Source: an uncultured Carboxylicivirga sp. (lineage in GTDB: Bacteria > Bacteroidota > Bacteroidia > Bacteroidales > Marinilabiliaceae). Taken from it: a DNA stretch of 64,000 nucleotides. Of the stretch, positions 19,617 through 30,434 are shown piece by piece (the stretch's first letter is position 1; the number at the start of each line of letters is the position of its first letter). Both the position numbers and the translations under genes were made by a program. Location: contig NZ_OY764327.1 in the NCBI RefSeq assembly GCF_963668385.1, forward strand, positions 496,001-560,000. The letters run 5' to 3'. The notes beneath the pieces are model-generated. The model was not told the origin of the DNA, made no database searches, and saw only the letters and a list, made by a program, of their open reading frames with translations.

Positions 19617-22600
19617 ATGAAAATGATCTTAATTACCATATTGCTTTTAATAAGCACATCTTTCTCTACTATTTCTCAAATAGTAGGGCATCTAAGAATT
19701 GGATATCTTATTGAAAGCTATGAAATGGATATGCCAAGCTTTTGGCTAACAGTCGGAAATTACGAATCAACTATTTATTGTGACTATTCTTGCACTTCAC
19801 ATATTGATACAATCCTTAACTTATCAAATTTGGATAATTTTTCATTATATTTCGCCATTGGCGCTTATGCATTTGAAGATTCGAAAAATATAAACCTAAG
19901 CACACTTTGTACAGAAGGAGAATGGATGGATGATGCTAGAATACCAAACCATCGAGGGCATACAGAATACACTATTCATCTTACATATTTACCAAGATAC
20001 ATTCTTCAAAACACATCAAATAGTATCGCTTGTGGTAATAACTATGTCAACTTATCTGTCTATGATGAATTAGGCTGCTATGAAACAAAGCCAATCATTG
20101 AATATAAAGAGAAAGACAAAAGTAATTGGAATACCCTAAGAATATTTAACTATAACTATGACAATGGTAATTTTGGATTCAACTACAACTCTGTTAAAAA
20201 CTCCTGCTCAAGAAATAAAGAAATTCAGTTCAGAGTAGTGCATCCTAATGGAGACAGATCTGATCCTATTGGGAACATAATGTTTTTATCTGATTTAGAA
20301 AATGATCTTGAACTTGAAATTCCCGAAAGAAATTGTGACACTGATGATGTTTTTGTTAATTTAAATGCACCTGGTTATGTTGGAAAAGAATTCTGGTGTA
20401 CTTTTGAAAGCGATAACTACTACAAAACAGTAATAACAAGGGCTAACTCATCAACATTGAAACTTCAACCAGAGGAACTTCCTACCGGTGAAGAAATTAC
20501 ACTAAAGGTAATTTTAAATGATGGAACAGAAAGTTCAATTTGCCCATTTGAAACGACGTTTAACATTGTAAATGTTCCCACACTCTCACTCACTCAAACA
20601 CCTAGAGTAATTACAACAATCGAAGGTACACCATACCACACAAAAGTAAATGGCGGCACAGGTACAGTTACTTTAAATGCTAGTGGTGGAAAATCCGGTT
20701 GTACCTATTATTACTCAGTTGATGGATCTACTCCCTTTGAACTTACAAATGGAGATGAAATTGATGTTGAAAACGGAGACGTGATAACATTATCAAATAG
20801 TGATGGCTGTACCACTGTTACCTCGACTGTCGAATTCAACGAACCTGATCCATTAGAAATTATAAATTTGACATCTACAAAACCTACCTGTCACACCAAT
20901 AATAATGGAACAAACAACAACGGAACCATCGAATTTTCCCCTTCTGGTGGTATAAGCCCTTATACTATAATATTACAGAAAAAGGATGATAATTATAACT
21001 GGCAACCTACGAATTACACATTAACAAACAATTCTTACTCGGGACTTGCACAAGGAAAATACAGAATCAAATTACGTGATAAATACTATACCGATACAGA
21101 ATACGAAGTAGAATCTGAAGAAATTAATTTAATTCCTGATGAAATACCAGTATTAGATTTTTATGATGCGAATATTACCTGTAAAGGTGGTACAACTCTC
21201 CTAACATCCCAAAGTGGATGGATTGATTACACATTGAAAATTAAGAAAAGTGATGAAAGTTCATATACAGATTTTAATAGCATTCAAGAATATACGACCG
21301 GCACATATTCAATGCGGGCTAGCAACAGCGATGGCTGTTATGTGGAACAAAACAACATTGCAATTAATGAACCTCAAAATATATTATCAATTAGTACCTC
21401 CTCAATAACCAATAAAATATGTGATAATAAAGGCTCAGTCACCTATTCAGTTTCCGGGGGATGGGCAAATAATTACCCATATTACATCGAAGTATTAGAT
21501 AGCGATAACAATCCCGTAGTGAATAAGAACACTACAATCTCTTCCGGAGCATTAACCAATAAAAGCTTTACCAATCTTGATAATGGAGATTATACACTTA
21601 AGGTATACAGTAATTATTCTAGCAAAAACAACTATGATTGCGAAGCAAGTACCCCCTTCTCCATCACCTACTCCAACCCTTTAGAACTATCGGTTACAGG
21701 TATCACCCAACCCAACTGTGCAAACAATAAGGACGGTCAGTTAATATTAGAAGCAACCGGCACCGACAACTCTGCAACATATACCAACCTATCTCCATCT
21801 GATTTAAAAGTTAATTTAAATACATTTACCTCTAGTCCGCTATTAGCAGGAACTCATAATTTTTCGGTAACCGACTCTCGTGGTTGTATCGCCTCAACAT
21901 CTTATATCCTTACAAACCGGGCAGATCCGGTAAGCCTGCCTTCCGACCCTTCTGATAGGCGTAATGCTACTTGTAGTACTGCTAAAAACGGATCGTTTAA
22001 AATAGAGGCAATAAATGGGGTATCGGGTTATACTTATACACTATCAAACGGCGATAGTAATACTACAGGTTCATTTGACAGTTTATATGCTAATAATTAT
22101 ACATTAACAGTGATTGATAATGCCGGATGTAAAGCAGAAACAGAAATAGTAGTAGAGGCCAACGAAAATCCGGTTTCTTTAGCTTTAGTTGACTCCGACA
22201 ATAAATACTGCGATGAAGGCGATAAAGGTTGGATTGAACTTAGAGGTGGATATACAGGTGACGCCGGGCCTCTTACCTATATAAACGGTAATGCAAGCGA
22301 AACTGCAGATTTAGGTCAAAATAAAGTTTATAGCAATTTAAACGAAGGTACTTATACCATTCGTTTGCAGGATGAAGATGAATGTTATGCTGAAGTAGAA
22401 AAAACAATTGAAAACTATTCAATTCAATCAACCTACAACCTAACTGACATAACCGAGCTAGCTTGCAGCAGTGCAACAAATGGAGCATTTACCATTAATG
22501 CAATAAACGGAGCCAATACTTCTCAATCAGGTTTTGTAATATTTGATTTATACGATAGTTATTCAGATCTGGTAGAACCCATCGCTACTATTAACAATAC

Positions 22601-25600
22601 TAAAAGTTATCATCGACTATCAGACCAAATTTACACTCTAAATTTAACCGATTTACATGGTTGCCAGGATAGTTATGAAATTACTCCTGCGCAATCTGCC
22701 AATGCCATTAGTCTTAACCCTATTGACACCACCCATACCACCTGTAGCGTTGCATTCAATGGTACTATTCAAACATCAGCATCATTAGGTGTTTCGTTTT
22801 ACAATAATACTTACGACTATTTTCTTTATAAGGGAGAAGATACCCTTCAAAGCATACGCGGACAAGGTATTGAATTTACAGGATTAGAAATTGGAGATGA
22901 TTATCAGATAATTGCAATTGATAGTGTTGGCTGTCAAACCAGCTCTGATGTTTTCTCCATAGAATCTCGTCCGAACACTCTTGACCTTGGATATTTAAAC
23001 ACGATTAACTTAAAATGTAATAGTGTTTCCACTGGACAAATCACACCAGCCTTACACAACACATTAGACGATCTGATTTATAATTATGAACTTATACAAG
23101 GGATTGACACCATAAAAGCGACACTTGATATTAACGATCCACGTATAAAAAACCTGGCTGCCGGTGATTATGCTTTGCAAGTATTTTCAAGTGATGGCTG
23201 TTCCTCATCAATCGTTTATCAACAAATAACCCAGCCCGACACCATTCAAATTTTTGACGAATGGAACAACTACATACGCGCCAAAGGAGCATCTACCGGC
23301 GAATATCGTTTGCATGCCATAGAGGGTAACAAAGTATACGAATATCAATGGTTAGACAGTGCAAGTAATGATATACTAGAAGAAGGTGAGATTAGCTATT
23401 CGGAAGCTAACGCAGAGTATGAAGCAATATTGAATATACAAAATCAGCCGGCCGGAATTTATACTCTTAAATTACGCGATACAGCTCAGTGTGCTTATTT
23501 CAATAACGATGAATGGTATACGCAACAGGTTCATTTGATTGAACCGGAAGATACACTTGGGTTTGAATCCATTACCTTAAATCATATCACGTGTAATAAA
23601 TTCTCGGATGGTAGCATTGAGTTATTAGCCAAAGGAGGATGGGGAAATACAACTGACTACCGTTACTCGTTGGATACAACAGCACAGGTTAGTTGGTATC
23701 GCGATAACACCCTCTTCGATCAGCTTACTGCCGGTTTCTACAACCTGTTTTTAAAAGATACCGCTGATATAGTGTATCAAACCATGGTTGAACTAACTCA
23801 ACCCGACACTTTAAATATTTTGGTGGAAGATCAATTTAATGCTTCGTGCCCCAATTATGCCGATGGCTGGGTGAAAGCAGCGGTACTAAAAGATGCAGAT
23901 TATACAAACAAGCTATTCTACTCCATTGTAAATACTAATAACTCGGGTGATACAATAACCACCAACACCCTAAACGACACCGCTTATTTCTATAATCTGT
24001 TAAGTCGAGGCGCTTACCAAATAAGTGTTCAGGATACTAACCAGTGTTATGCTTCAAAAGAGTTTAGTATTGGCGAACCCGATACAGCCCTGATATCGCT
24101 CGATTACAATTATATCCGACGAAAAGGAGATGCTACCGGTATGATCAATGCATTGGTCGAAAACGGAAACGGACAATTTGATTATGCCTGGTACCACGAA
24201 AACGAAACAGAAGCCTTTGATAGTGGTAAAACCGATGCCATTACCGGAGTGGATAATCTGATAGCCGGAAACTACCTGCTTATGTTGCGCGACACTGCAG
24301 GATGTGTTTATGAAGAAGATGAATGGATGCGTCGTTCCATTGCCATTGTTGAGCCAGATGCACCACTATTAACAGATACGGTACAATTGGTATCGCCATT
24401 TTGTAACGGATTAAGCAATGGGTTTATTCAATTACAAGCCACTGGCGGTTGGGGCGATTATACCTACACCATGAATAACGAGAGTAACCACGATGGTTTA
24501 TTCCAGAACTTAGCTGCCGGCACTTATTCGCTAATTATACGCGACTCGGTTGACGTAGAATACCTGCAAGACTTGGTTATTACAGAACCCGAGATACTTA
24601 CCGCCTCGTTGCGTAATTACAAAGATGTACGTTGTTTTGATTATTCCGATGGATATATCAACCTGAATATAGAAGGCGGAAACCTGATGTACGAAGTTTC
24701 GGTGGATGAAAACACATGGTTTGCCAACGACTCGGTGCCCAACTTACCTGTGGGTACATATACGGTGTATGTACGCGACACATTAAACTGCAAAACCAAT
24801 GTACAGGATATTACACTTACCCAACCAACCGAATTAATACAAACTGAAAAGAAGATTACCTTGTCACGATGTTCAAATAATGAAGGAAGCATTATATCGG
24901 ACTATACCGGAGGTATTGAACCATACACTTATTCATGGCTAAAAGATACACTCTTAACAGGTAATATTATTGATACAGTTTATCTTGACTACATAACACC
25001 TTCGATAGATAATCTATATTCATCCCGATACTTCCTTACCATAAACGATGGTCATAATTGTCCTTATAAGTTCGAGTTTTTAGTAGGCGATATTACTGAC
25101 CTTAGTATCGACACTGTTTTAGTAACCGATGTAAGTTGTTACGGTTATTCCGATGGTGAAGCTACAGCAATTGTGAGTAAAGGAAATAGAAATTATATCT
25201 ATAGTTGGGCATCGAGCATAACACAAACAAACGACTCAATTGCCTTAGGCATACCAACAGGCAATTATGACTTGCTGGTTAGAGATGCTAAAGGGTGTGC
25301 TTCATTTAAAGAATTTACGGTAGGCACCCCCGACAGTTTGGCATACTCCATCAATACCTTAATTGATCCACTATGCTTAGGTGGTGTAAAAGGAGAGATT
25401 GATCTGGCTGCCATTGGCGGCACAGCCCCTTATCAGTATTTATGGGATAACGGATCTACCTCAACAACTATTAACGGCATTGATCCGGGCTCGCTTAACC
25501 TGCAGGTTACCGACAGCCATAACTGTGTTAATAACTTCCGTTTCAATTTCGGTTATCAACGCACAGTACAACCATTTATTGGTAATGATACTCTGATCTG

Positions 25601-26996
25601 TCATTACAACACCTTGCCTGTTAATGCCGGCAACTATGCTAAATACCAATGGACATCAGACAATAAATTTAGTTCGACCAAGCAAAATGTTATGCTTACC
25701 GAGCCAGATAATTACTATCTGCAGGTAACCGATAACGATAATTGTATCGGGTTCGACACCTTACAACTCGATGTTAGTTATCTGACCATAGCCTCTATCA
25801 ATACGGTTGATGTAACCTGTAATGGAATGGCCGATGCTTCGGCTGTTATTGATGTTACACCTGCCAACTGGGCTCACACCATCGAATGGCCCGATTTAAG
25901 CAATCAAAACCAATGGCAAAACCTTAGCGGAGGCAACTATGCGGTAAGAGTCTTTGACAACTATGGCTGTGGCGATACCGTTAACTTCTCGATTTACGAG
26001 CCCGATCCTCTTCGAATAACCAACAATTTGGTAATGAATCCTTATTGCTTTGGGGTAGCCGATGGTAAAATTGAAGTCAGCACTTCGGGCGGACGTTTAC
26101 CGCACACTTTAAACTGGCTACACGGTTCGCAGGCCAATAAAATAGCTAAGCTGGATACCGGTCGTTACGTGTTGGAAGTACATGATTTAATGAATTGCTT
26201 CGAAACAGAAGAGTACATTCTGGGTTACGAAAAAACCATATACCCTCAACTGGGCGAAGACCAAATAATATGCGAGGGTAACAACGTGCGATTATATCCC
26301 GGATTTTTCGATCAATATAACTGGAGTGCAAATAACGGAATAACTTCTAACGACACCTCACTGGTAATCAGCAAAGATGGCACTTATTATGTCGAAGTTA
26401 AAAACGACGAAAGCTGTATTGGTCGCGACACCGTAAATATTGAAACAACCAACTCGGCTTTAACTCCCGAGTTTTTGATGGCAAGTTCTGTTCCGGCTGG
26501 CGACACCCTTATTATTATTGAAGTAAGCCAACCTAAACCATCGTATTTCAATTGGGCCTTTAGCGGACCTCATCAAATAATTGAGCAAGACAATTATTAC
26601 TGCAAGGTAATATTTGAAGAAGAAGGTAACTGGGAGGTTGCGTTAAACGCTTATGTGGGCGAGTGCCTGGGGCAAAATATTAAACACATATTGGTTACAC
26701 CGGCAGTTGACCACTCTGATACCAACAGTACAGAACAAAACAACAGCACCATTTCATCACTTACCATTGCTCCAAACCCAACCGACGGGCCATTTAATGC
26801 CACCCTGAAACTGGCTGAGGTAGCCGATGCAATTTTCTATCTGGTAAATATTGATACTGGACAGATTATTGAAAAACGCAAAGTTAATGGTATAGACTCC
26901 TACAATCAGTCATTTAGCCTAACAGTGCCTGGTATGTATGCTGTATTTGCCGAAGCCAAAGGCGAACGGGTTGTGAGTAAACTGGTAGTATATTAA
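19617..26996 (+). CDS. Giant SprB-repeat surface protein with T9SS C-terminal sorting domain
   Basis: About 2459 aa from the ATG at 19617 (a TTG at 19605 overlaps the previous gene and is less likely). Signal peptide MKMILITILLLISTSFSTIS. From about residue 410 to 2250 there are roughly twenty repeats of the SprB type: a Cys-containing opening (SVTCNGMADAS, PTCHTN, DVSCYGYSDGEA), a GG.PY.Y segment (GGTAPYQYLWDNGS), an L..G.Y.L.V.D segment, and a closing Cys before a Pro. The C-terminal 80 residues (LTIAPNPTDGPFNATLKL ... GMYAVFAEAKGERVVSKLVV) are a type A T9SS sorting domain. It should be exported by Sec, then passed through the type IX system to the surface. Homologous repeats are found in the gliding adhesin SprB; adhesion is the likely role. 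AT-rich to about 21.9 kb, then closer to the average. Confidence 0.88.
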   Translation: MKMILITILLLISTSFSTISQIVGHLRIGYLIESYEMDMPSFWLTVGNYESTIYCDYSCTSHIDTILNLSNLDNFSLYFAIGAYAFEDSKNINLSTLCTEGEWMDDARIPNHRGHTEYTIHLTYLPRYILQNTSNSIACGNNYVNLSVYDELGCYETKPIIEYKEKDKSNWNTLRIFNYNYDNGNFGFNYNSVKNSCSRNKEIQFRVVHPNGDRSDPIGNIMFLSDLENDLELEIPERNCDTDDVFVNLNAPGYVGKEFWCTFESDNYYKTVITRANSSTLKLQPEELPTGEEITLKVILNDGTESSICPFETTFNIVNVPTLSLTQTPRVITTIEGTPYHTKVNGGTGTVTLNASGGKSGCTYYYSVDGSTPFELTNGDEIDVENGDVITLSNSDGCTTVTSTVEFNEPDPLEIINLTSTKPTCHTNNNGTNNNGTIEFSPSGGISPYTIILQKKDDNYNWQPTNYTLTNNSYSGLAQGKYRIKLRDKYYTDTEYEVESEEINLIPDEIPVLDFYDANITCKGGTTLLTSQSGWIDYTLKIKKSDESSYTDFNSIQEYTTGTYSMRASNSDGCYVEQNNIAINEPQNILSISTSSITNKICDNKGSVTYSVSGGWANNYPYYIEVLDSDNNPVVNKNTTISSGALTNKSFTNLDNGDYTLKVYSNYSSKNNYDCEASTPFSITYSNPLELSVTGITQPNCANNKDGQLILEATGTDNSATYTNLSPSDLKVNLNTFTSSPLLAGTHNFSVTDSRGCIASTSYILTNRADPVSLPSDPSDRRNATCSTAKNGSFKIEAINGVSGYTYTLSNGDSNTTGSFDSLYANNYTLTVIDNAGCKAETEIVVEANENPVSLALVDSDNKYCDEGDKGWIELRGGYTGDAGPLTYINGNASETADLGQNKVYSNLNEGTYTIRLQDEDECYAEVEKTIENYSIQSTYNLTDITELACSSATNGAFTINAINGANTSQSGFVIFDLYDSYSDLVEPIATINNTKSYHRLSDQIYTLNLTDLHGCQDSYEITPAQSANAISLNPIDTTHTTCSVAFNGTIQTSASLGVSFYNNTYDYFLYKGEDTLQSIRGQGIEFTGLEIGDDYQIIAIDSVGCQTSSDVFSIESRPNTLDLGYLNTINLKCNSVSTGQITPALHNTLDDLIYNYELIQGIDTIKATLDINDPRIKNLAAGDYALQVFSSDGCSSSIVYQQITQPDTIQIFDEWNNYIRAKGASTGEYRLHAIEGNKVYEYQWLDSASNDILEEGEISYSEANAEYEAILNIQNQPAGIYTLKLRDTAQCAYFNNDEWYTQQVHLIEPEDTLGFESITLNHITCNKFSDGSIELLAKGGWGNTTDYRYSLDTTAQVSWYRDNTLFDQLTAGFYNLFLKDTADIVYQTMVELTQPDTLNILVEDQFNASCPNYADGWVKAAVLKDADYTNKLFYSIVNTNNSGDTITTNTLNDTAYFYNLLSRGAYQISVQDTNQCYASKEFSIGEPDTALISLDYNYIRRKGDATGMINALVENGNGQFDYAWYHENETEAFDSGKTDAITGVDNLIAGNYLLMLRDTAGCVYEEDEWMRRSIAIVEPDAPLLTDTVQLVSPFCNGLSNGFIQLQATGGWGDYTYTMNNESNHDGLFQNLAAGTYSLIIRDSVDVEYLQDLVITEPEILTASLRNYKDVRCFDYSDGYINLNIEGGNLMYEVSVDENTWFANDSVPNLPVGTYTVYVRDTLNCKTNVQDITLTQPTELIQTEKKITLSRCSNNEGSIISDYTGGIEPYTYSWLKDTLLTGNIIDTVYLDYITPSIDNLYSSRYFLTINDGHNCPYKFEFLVGDITDLSIDTVLVTDVSCYGYSDGEATAIVSKGNRNYIYSWASSITQTNDSIALGIPTGNYDLLVRDAKGCASFKEFTVGTPDSLAYSINTLIDPLCLGGVKGEIDLAAIGGTAPYQYLWDNGSTSTTINGIDPGSLNLQVTDSHNCVNNFRFNFGYQRTVQPFIGNDTLICHYNTLPVNAGNYAKYQWTSDNKFSSTKQNVMLTEPDNYYLQVTDNDNCIGFDTLQLDVSYLTIASINTVDVTCNGMADASAVIDVTPANWAHTIEWPDLSNQNQWQNLSGGNYAVRVFDNYGCGDTVNFSIYEPDPLRITNNLVMNPYCFGVADGKIEVSTSGGRLPHTLNWLHGSQANKIAKLDTGRYVLEVHDLMNCFETEEYILGYEKTIYPQLGEDQIICEGNNVRLYPGFFDQYNWSANNGITSNDTSLVISKDGTYYVEVKNDESCIGRDTVNIETTNSALTPEFLMASSVPAGDTLIIIEVSQPKPSYFNWAFSGPHQIIEQDNYYCKVIFEEEGNWEVALNAYVGECLGQNIKHILVTPAVDHSDTNSTEQNNSTISSLTIAPNPTDGPFNATLKLAEVADAIFYLVNIDTGQIIEKRKVNGIDSYNQSFSLTVPGMYAVFAEAKGERVVSKLVVY

Positions 26997-26999
26997 GCA

Positions 27000-27263
27000 A
27001 TTACCCAATAAATCGATTATCAATGAAAGATGACAGAAGACGTATGAGTAGCGCGGATCCCTTTAGGGAACAAAAGGATGAGCCAAGGAATACCGATGAG
27101 CCAATTATCAATGAAGAAAAGAAGGAAGACGGGAATAGCTAACAGCCAACAGCTAGAAGCCTATAACAGACTCCAAACTTCGGACTATCAACCCGGTTAT
27201 CAACTAACACTCCAGTCAACGGACTGCAGTCAATTAACTAATAATTAACTAAATTCTTATTTT
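27000..27263. repeat. Intergenic gap with degenerate copies of the locus repeat
   Basis: Holds degraded pieces that recur in the later gaps: ATTATCAATGAAG (about 27102), GGAAGACGGGAATAG, CTAACAGCCAACAGCT and CTTCGGACTATC. No gene is supported here. Confidence 0.5.
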
Positions 27264-27953
27264 ATGATTGAATCCATTAAAAAATCCTACTTAAGTGCAG
27301 GCGAGACCTTTACTTTAGCCAGTAGATGTAAAGAAATCATCACACCCGAAATTTCGACACAACTAGGACTAGTCGAACCGGTTAAAACGCTTGATTTTGC
27401 TATGGGAACCCTTAATACCAGCATGGGCAATTCATCTAAAAGTAGTTTTACCGAACAGCTCAAAGATTTAGATCGTTTGTGCGATCGTTCTGTCATGTTA
27501 TTATCCAATATGGCCGAAGCATTTACCTATAGCCACGTTGAAGAAGAAGCTGCGGCCGGCAAAAAAATTCTAGCCATTATACGAAAGCACATCCCAGTAT
27601 TAAGCGACCTGGGCTATGTTAATCAAATGGCTCGTATGAAAACCCTTTATTCCGAATTAGTTTCGGATACCAATAAAAGCGTACTGGAGACACTTCGACT
27701 TACCGCTTATGTGGAGCAAATGAGTATCTGTCGCAATAACTTCGAAGCTACCTACATCAGCAAGAATCAAAGCGAAGCCGAAACAGCTCCCATTATAAAA
27801 ACCAAAGAAGCAACCGCACAAACCATTGCTGCATTAGAGGCTATGTTCAGCCTTATTAATGCACATTTATTACTTACTGGTGGCGAAACCATCGAAAAAC
27901 TGGTTGCCAACCTTAATCAAATCATTGACTCGATACATAAAGCAGCTAAATAA
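27264..27953 (+). CDS. Helical cytoplasmic protein, 229 aa (resembles DUF6261-type proteins)
   Basis: No signal peptide or membrane helix. Almost entirely alpha-helical with long amphipathic helices (KSSFTEQLKDLDRLCDRSVM, NKSVLETLRLTAYVEQMSIC, TKEATAQTIAALEAMFSL). The length and pattern remind me of the DUF6261 family of Bacteroidota, but I cannot confirm this and no function is known to me. It sits inside the surface-protein locus, flanked on both sides by repeat-rich intergenic DNA (264 bp before, about 450 bp after). Its position could make it a cytoplasmic accessory of the export locus, or an unrelated gene in a repeat-prone gap. Confidence 0.7.
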   Translation: MIESIKKSYLSAGETFTLASRCKEIITPEISTQLGLVEPVKTLDFAMGTLNTSMGNSSKSSFTEQLKDLDRLCDRSVMLLSNMAEAFTYSHVEEEAAAGKKILAIIRKHIPVLSDLGYVNQMARMKTLYSELVSDTNKSVLETLRLTAYVEQMSICRNNFEATYISKNQSEAETAPIIKTKEATAQTIAALEAMFSLINAHLLLTGGETIEKLVANLNQIIDSIHKAAK

Positions 27954-28058
27954 TTGAATATGATAGTTAACAGGTCACTCTTATCAGTACAATATGTGAA
28001 TTCTACCATCAGATATACGATTGGAGGAGTGACCACTATCCTTTTGTACACTATAACC

Positions 28059-28241
28059 AAACGCACCGAGGTAGGGTGTAAGCCTTCAACACCCTTAACC
28101 AAACGCACCGAGGCAGGGGTCAAACGATCAACACCCTTAAACAAATGCACCGAGACAGGGGGCAAACGATCAACACCCTTAAACAAACACACCGAGGATG
28201 CCTGTCAACAGCAATCACCCTCAAACAAATGCACCGAAGAC
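28059..28241. repeat. Tandem array of a 42-bp unit, about 4.4 copies
   Basis: Units begin AAACGCACCGAG or close variants at 28059, 28101, 28143, 28185 and 28227, an exact 42-bp period; each contains CAAACGATCAACACCCTTAA or a variant. The period is a multiple of three, so an open frame of 133 codons runs through it with 14-residue repeats, but that frame has no signal, no domain and runs into the next repeat. Treated as a non-coding satellite-like array. Confidence 0.8.
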
Positions 28242-28376
28242 AGAAGACAGAGGACCGAAGACCGAGGACGGAAGGCCAACCTGGTTCCCAAAAAACTTCT
28301 CCCCTTGGGGAGATGCCTAAAGGCAGAGGGGGACAACAAAACAGCCAGAAGCTAACAGCTTTTCGGATTCCGAGAT
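28242..28376. repeat. Partial copy of the mosaic intergenic repeat
   Basis: Contains the GAAGACCGAGGACGGAAG core, CAACCTGGTTCCC, and the hairpin CTCCCCTTGGGGAG followed by ATGCCTAAAGGCAGAGGGGG, the same modules that make up the larger repeat block at 30.4-31.9 kb. It lies directly upstream of the FnIII-protein gene. Confidence 0.7.
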
Positions 28377-28400
28377 TTGGACTGTATTAAAATATATAGA

Positions 28401-30434
28401 ATGAAAAAAATACTTAGCACCCTAACAATATTACTTGCCATCGGTATGGCATTGATGGCTCAGGAGGATATTGCCCCCGACGAGTTGCGTTTGCTGGCAC
28501 GCCCCACATCCGACAGTATTATGCTGCGATGGGCCCCTACCACCTACAACCTGTGGATTACTGGTAATAAATGGGGATATACCGTAACACGTACCTTAAT
28601 GATGAAAGATGGGGAATTACTTCAAAACAGAACCACCGAGGTTTTAACACCTCAGCCATTAAAGCCACGCCCCCTAAACGATTGGGAAATTCTTGATCAA
28701 ACCGATCCATTGTCAGGTGTGGCAGCTCAATGTATTTATGGCGATGACCTGGAAGCGGCTCCATCGGCCCAAAACATGGGTATTATGGACATTATCAACA
28801 AAGCTACCGAGCAGGAAAACCGCTACAGCTTTGCCTTATATGCTGCCGACCTCAGTACGCGCGTGGCTCAATACCATGGATTAATGTACGTTGACAAAGA
28901 GGTTAAGAAAGGCGAAAAATACCTGTACCGTGTGTTTCCATCTCAGGTAGCACCGGGAATGAAACAGGACACAGCTTTTTTCTTTACCGGTGTGGATGAG
29001 TACCTGCCTCTTCCCTCTCCCATGCGACTGGAAGCTACTCCCAACGATCGCTTTGTTACCCTTACCTGGGACAACCGCTACCAAAGTAATTTCTTCAATA
29101 GCTTTTGGGTAGAACGATCAGATGACGGAGGAAAACAATTTAATCGTTTAGACGAGATGCCTTTTATCAATACTACCCCCGAAGGATACGATGATGCCCC
29201 CTATAATTACTATGTAGATACCCTGCCCGATAACCGCAAAACCTATTACTATCGTGTAATTGGTCTATCGGTATTTGGCGAAAAAAGTCCGCCATCCGAC
29301 ACGGTAAAAGTAAAAGGAATTAGTAAAATATCGTCGGTGCCTCGCATCATTAAAAAAACCGTAACACCCGAAAACACCGTTGAACTCGAGTGGGAATTTC
29401 CCAACCAAAGCAACGATTGGGTGCAGGGGTTTCGTATCTATCGATCTTCGGAATACAGTAAAGGCTTTACTCTGCTGGCCGATAGTCTGTCGATGATGCA
29501 ACGTCGTTTTGTTGATAAAGATCCCTTACCAACCGCATACTATCGCATGCAGGCTTTTAACAGCGATGCCAACGGTGGTTACAGCATACCGCAGATGGTG
29601 CAGGTGGTTGACTCCATCCCTCCGGTTAAACCAACAGGTCTTGCTGCAAAAGCTGATACCTCAGGACTGGTTATCTTAAGCTGGAAGCCTAACCCCGACG
29701 GCGATATATATGGCTATGAGGTGTACCGGGCCAATGCTGCGCACGAAGAGTTCTCGCTAATAACCCATAAGCCGGTGCGCGATACCGTTTTTCATGATCA
29801 GATTGCCATAAAAACGCTTACACGTCATGTATTTTATAAAATCAGGGCATTGGATAAACGCCAAAACCAATCCGAGTTATCAGACCACCTGAAGCTGGAA
29901 CGCCCCGATGTGGTTCCTCCGGTATCGCCCCGCTTTAAAAGCATTACTCCCACCGACACTGGTATAGTACTAACCTGGGTGAACAGCAACTCCGAAGATC
30001 TGCAACAACAATTGCTCTATCGCAATCGCTCCGGAGCCAAAGACTGGGAGCTGATAAAAATATTTAAGGTAGCTGATCTACCCAATCAATGGTTGGATAT
30101 ACCCGCCGAACAAGGTTTTTCTTATCGCTATCTGATACTGGCAGTTGACAGTGCCGGCAACGAAAGCAAACCCATTAAACCGGTATCGGCCATGTACAAC
30201 CCTAAAAATAACCGCACCTACTGGATAACTCCAACAGTAAAGAAAAACAAGAAAACCAAAGAGGTGGAGCTTAGCTGGGAAGTACCCACACACCAGGCCA
30301 AACGATTTATCATTTATGCCCGCAAACCCCAGGGAAGCTGGCAAATGATTGATGGAGTTAACGGCAATGTATTTATCTATAAAAACAGTTTTTATTACGA
30401 TGAGGATCTGGAATACAATATACGAGCGATGTGA
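28401..30434 (+). CDS. Exported multi-domain fibronectin type III protein, 677 aa
   Basis: The ATG at 28401 is chosen because MKKILSTLTILLAIGMALMA is a signal peptide; a TTG at 28377 would place a poor leader before it. The mature protein holds about four or five FnIII-like domains, visible as repeated YR(V/I) cores and Pro-rich linkers: RFVTLTWDNRYQSNF ... YYYRVIGLSVFGE, VELEWEF ... YYRMQAFN, VILSWKPNPDGDIYGYEVYR, IVLTWVNSNSEDLQQQLLYR, VELSWEVPTHQAKRFIIYAR. No enzyme motif and no T9SS sorting domain; the frame ends right after the last domain (DLEYNIRAM). It lies between a helical protein and an outer-membrane barrel-like protein; a structural role at the cell surface with the toxin or barrel is plausible but inferred. 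Confidence 0.8.
   Translation: MKKILSTLTILLAIGMALMAQEDIAPDELRLLARPTSDSIMLRWAPTTYNLWITGNKWGYTVTRTLMMKDGELLQNRTTEVLTPQPLKPRPLNDWEILDQTDPLSGVAAQCIYGDDLEAAPSAQNMGIMDIINKATEQENRYSFALYAADLSTRVAQYHGLMYVDKEVKKGEKYLYRVFPSQVAPGMKQDTAFFFTGVDEYLPLPSPMRLEATPNDRFVTLTWDNRYQSNFFNSFWVERSDDGGKQFNRLDEMPFINTTPEGYDDAPYNYYVDTLPDNRKTYYYRVIGLSVFGEKSPPSDTVKVKGISKISSVPRIIKKTVTPENTVELEWEFPNQSNDWVQGFRIYRSSEYSKGFTLLADSLSMMQRRFVDKDPLPTAYYRMQAFNSDANGGYSIPQMVQVVDSIPPVKPTGLAAKADTSGLVILSWKPNPDGDIYGYEVYRANAAHEEFSLITHKPVRDTVFHDQIAIKTLTRHVFYKIRALDKRQNQSELSDHLKLERPDVVPPVSPRFKSITPTDTGIVLTWVNSNSEDLQQQLLYRNRSGAKDWELIKIFKVADLPNQWLDIPAEQGFSYRYLILAVDSAGNESKPIKPVSAMYNPKNNRTYWITPTVKKNKKTKEVELSWEVPTHQAKRFIIYARKPQGSWQMIDGVNGNVFIYKNSFYYDEDLEYNIRAM

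Noticed and set aside
28059-28241. CRISPR array
   Set aside because: Units are contiguous 42-bp repeats without unique spacers, and no cas genes are present; the same applies to the 23-bp repeats at 62.33 kb.
27954-28355. 133-codon open frame with 14-residue repeats
   Set aside because: Its repeats only mirror the 42-bp DNA array and its end lies inside the mosaic repeat; no signal, domain or coding evidence.
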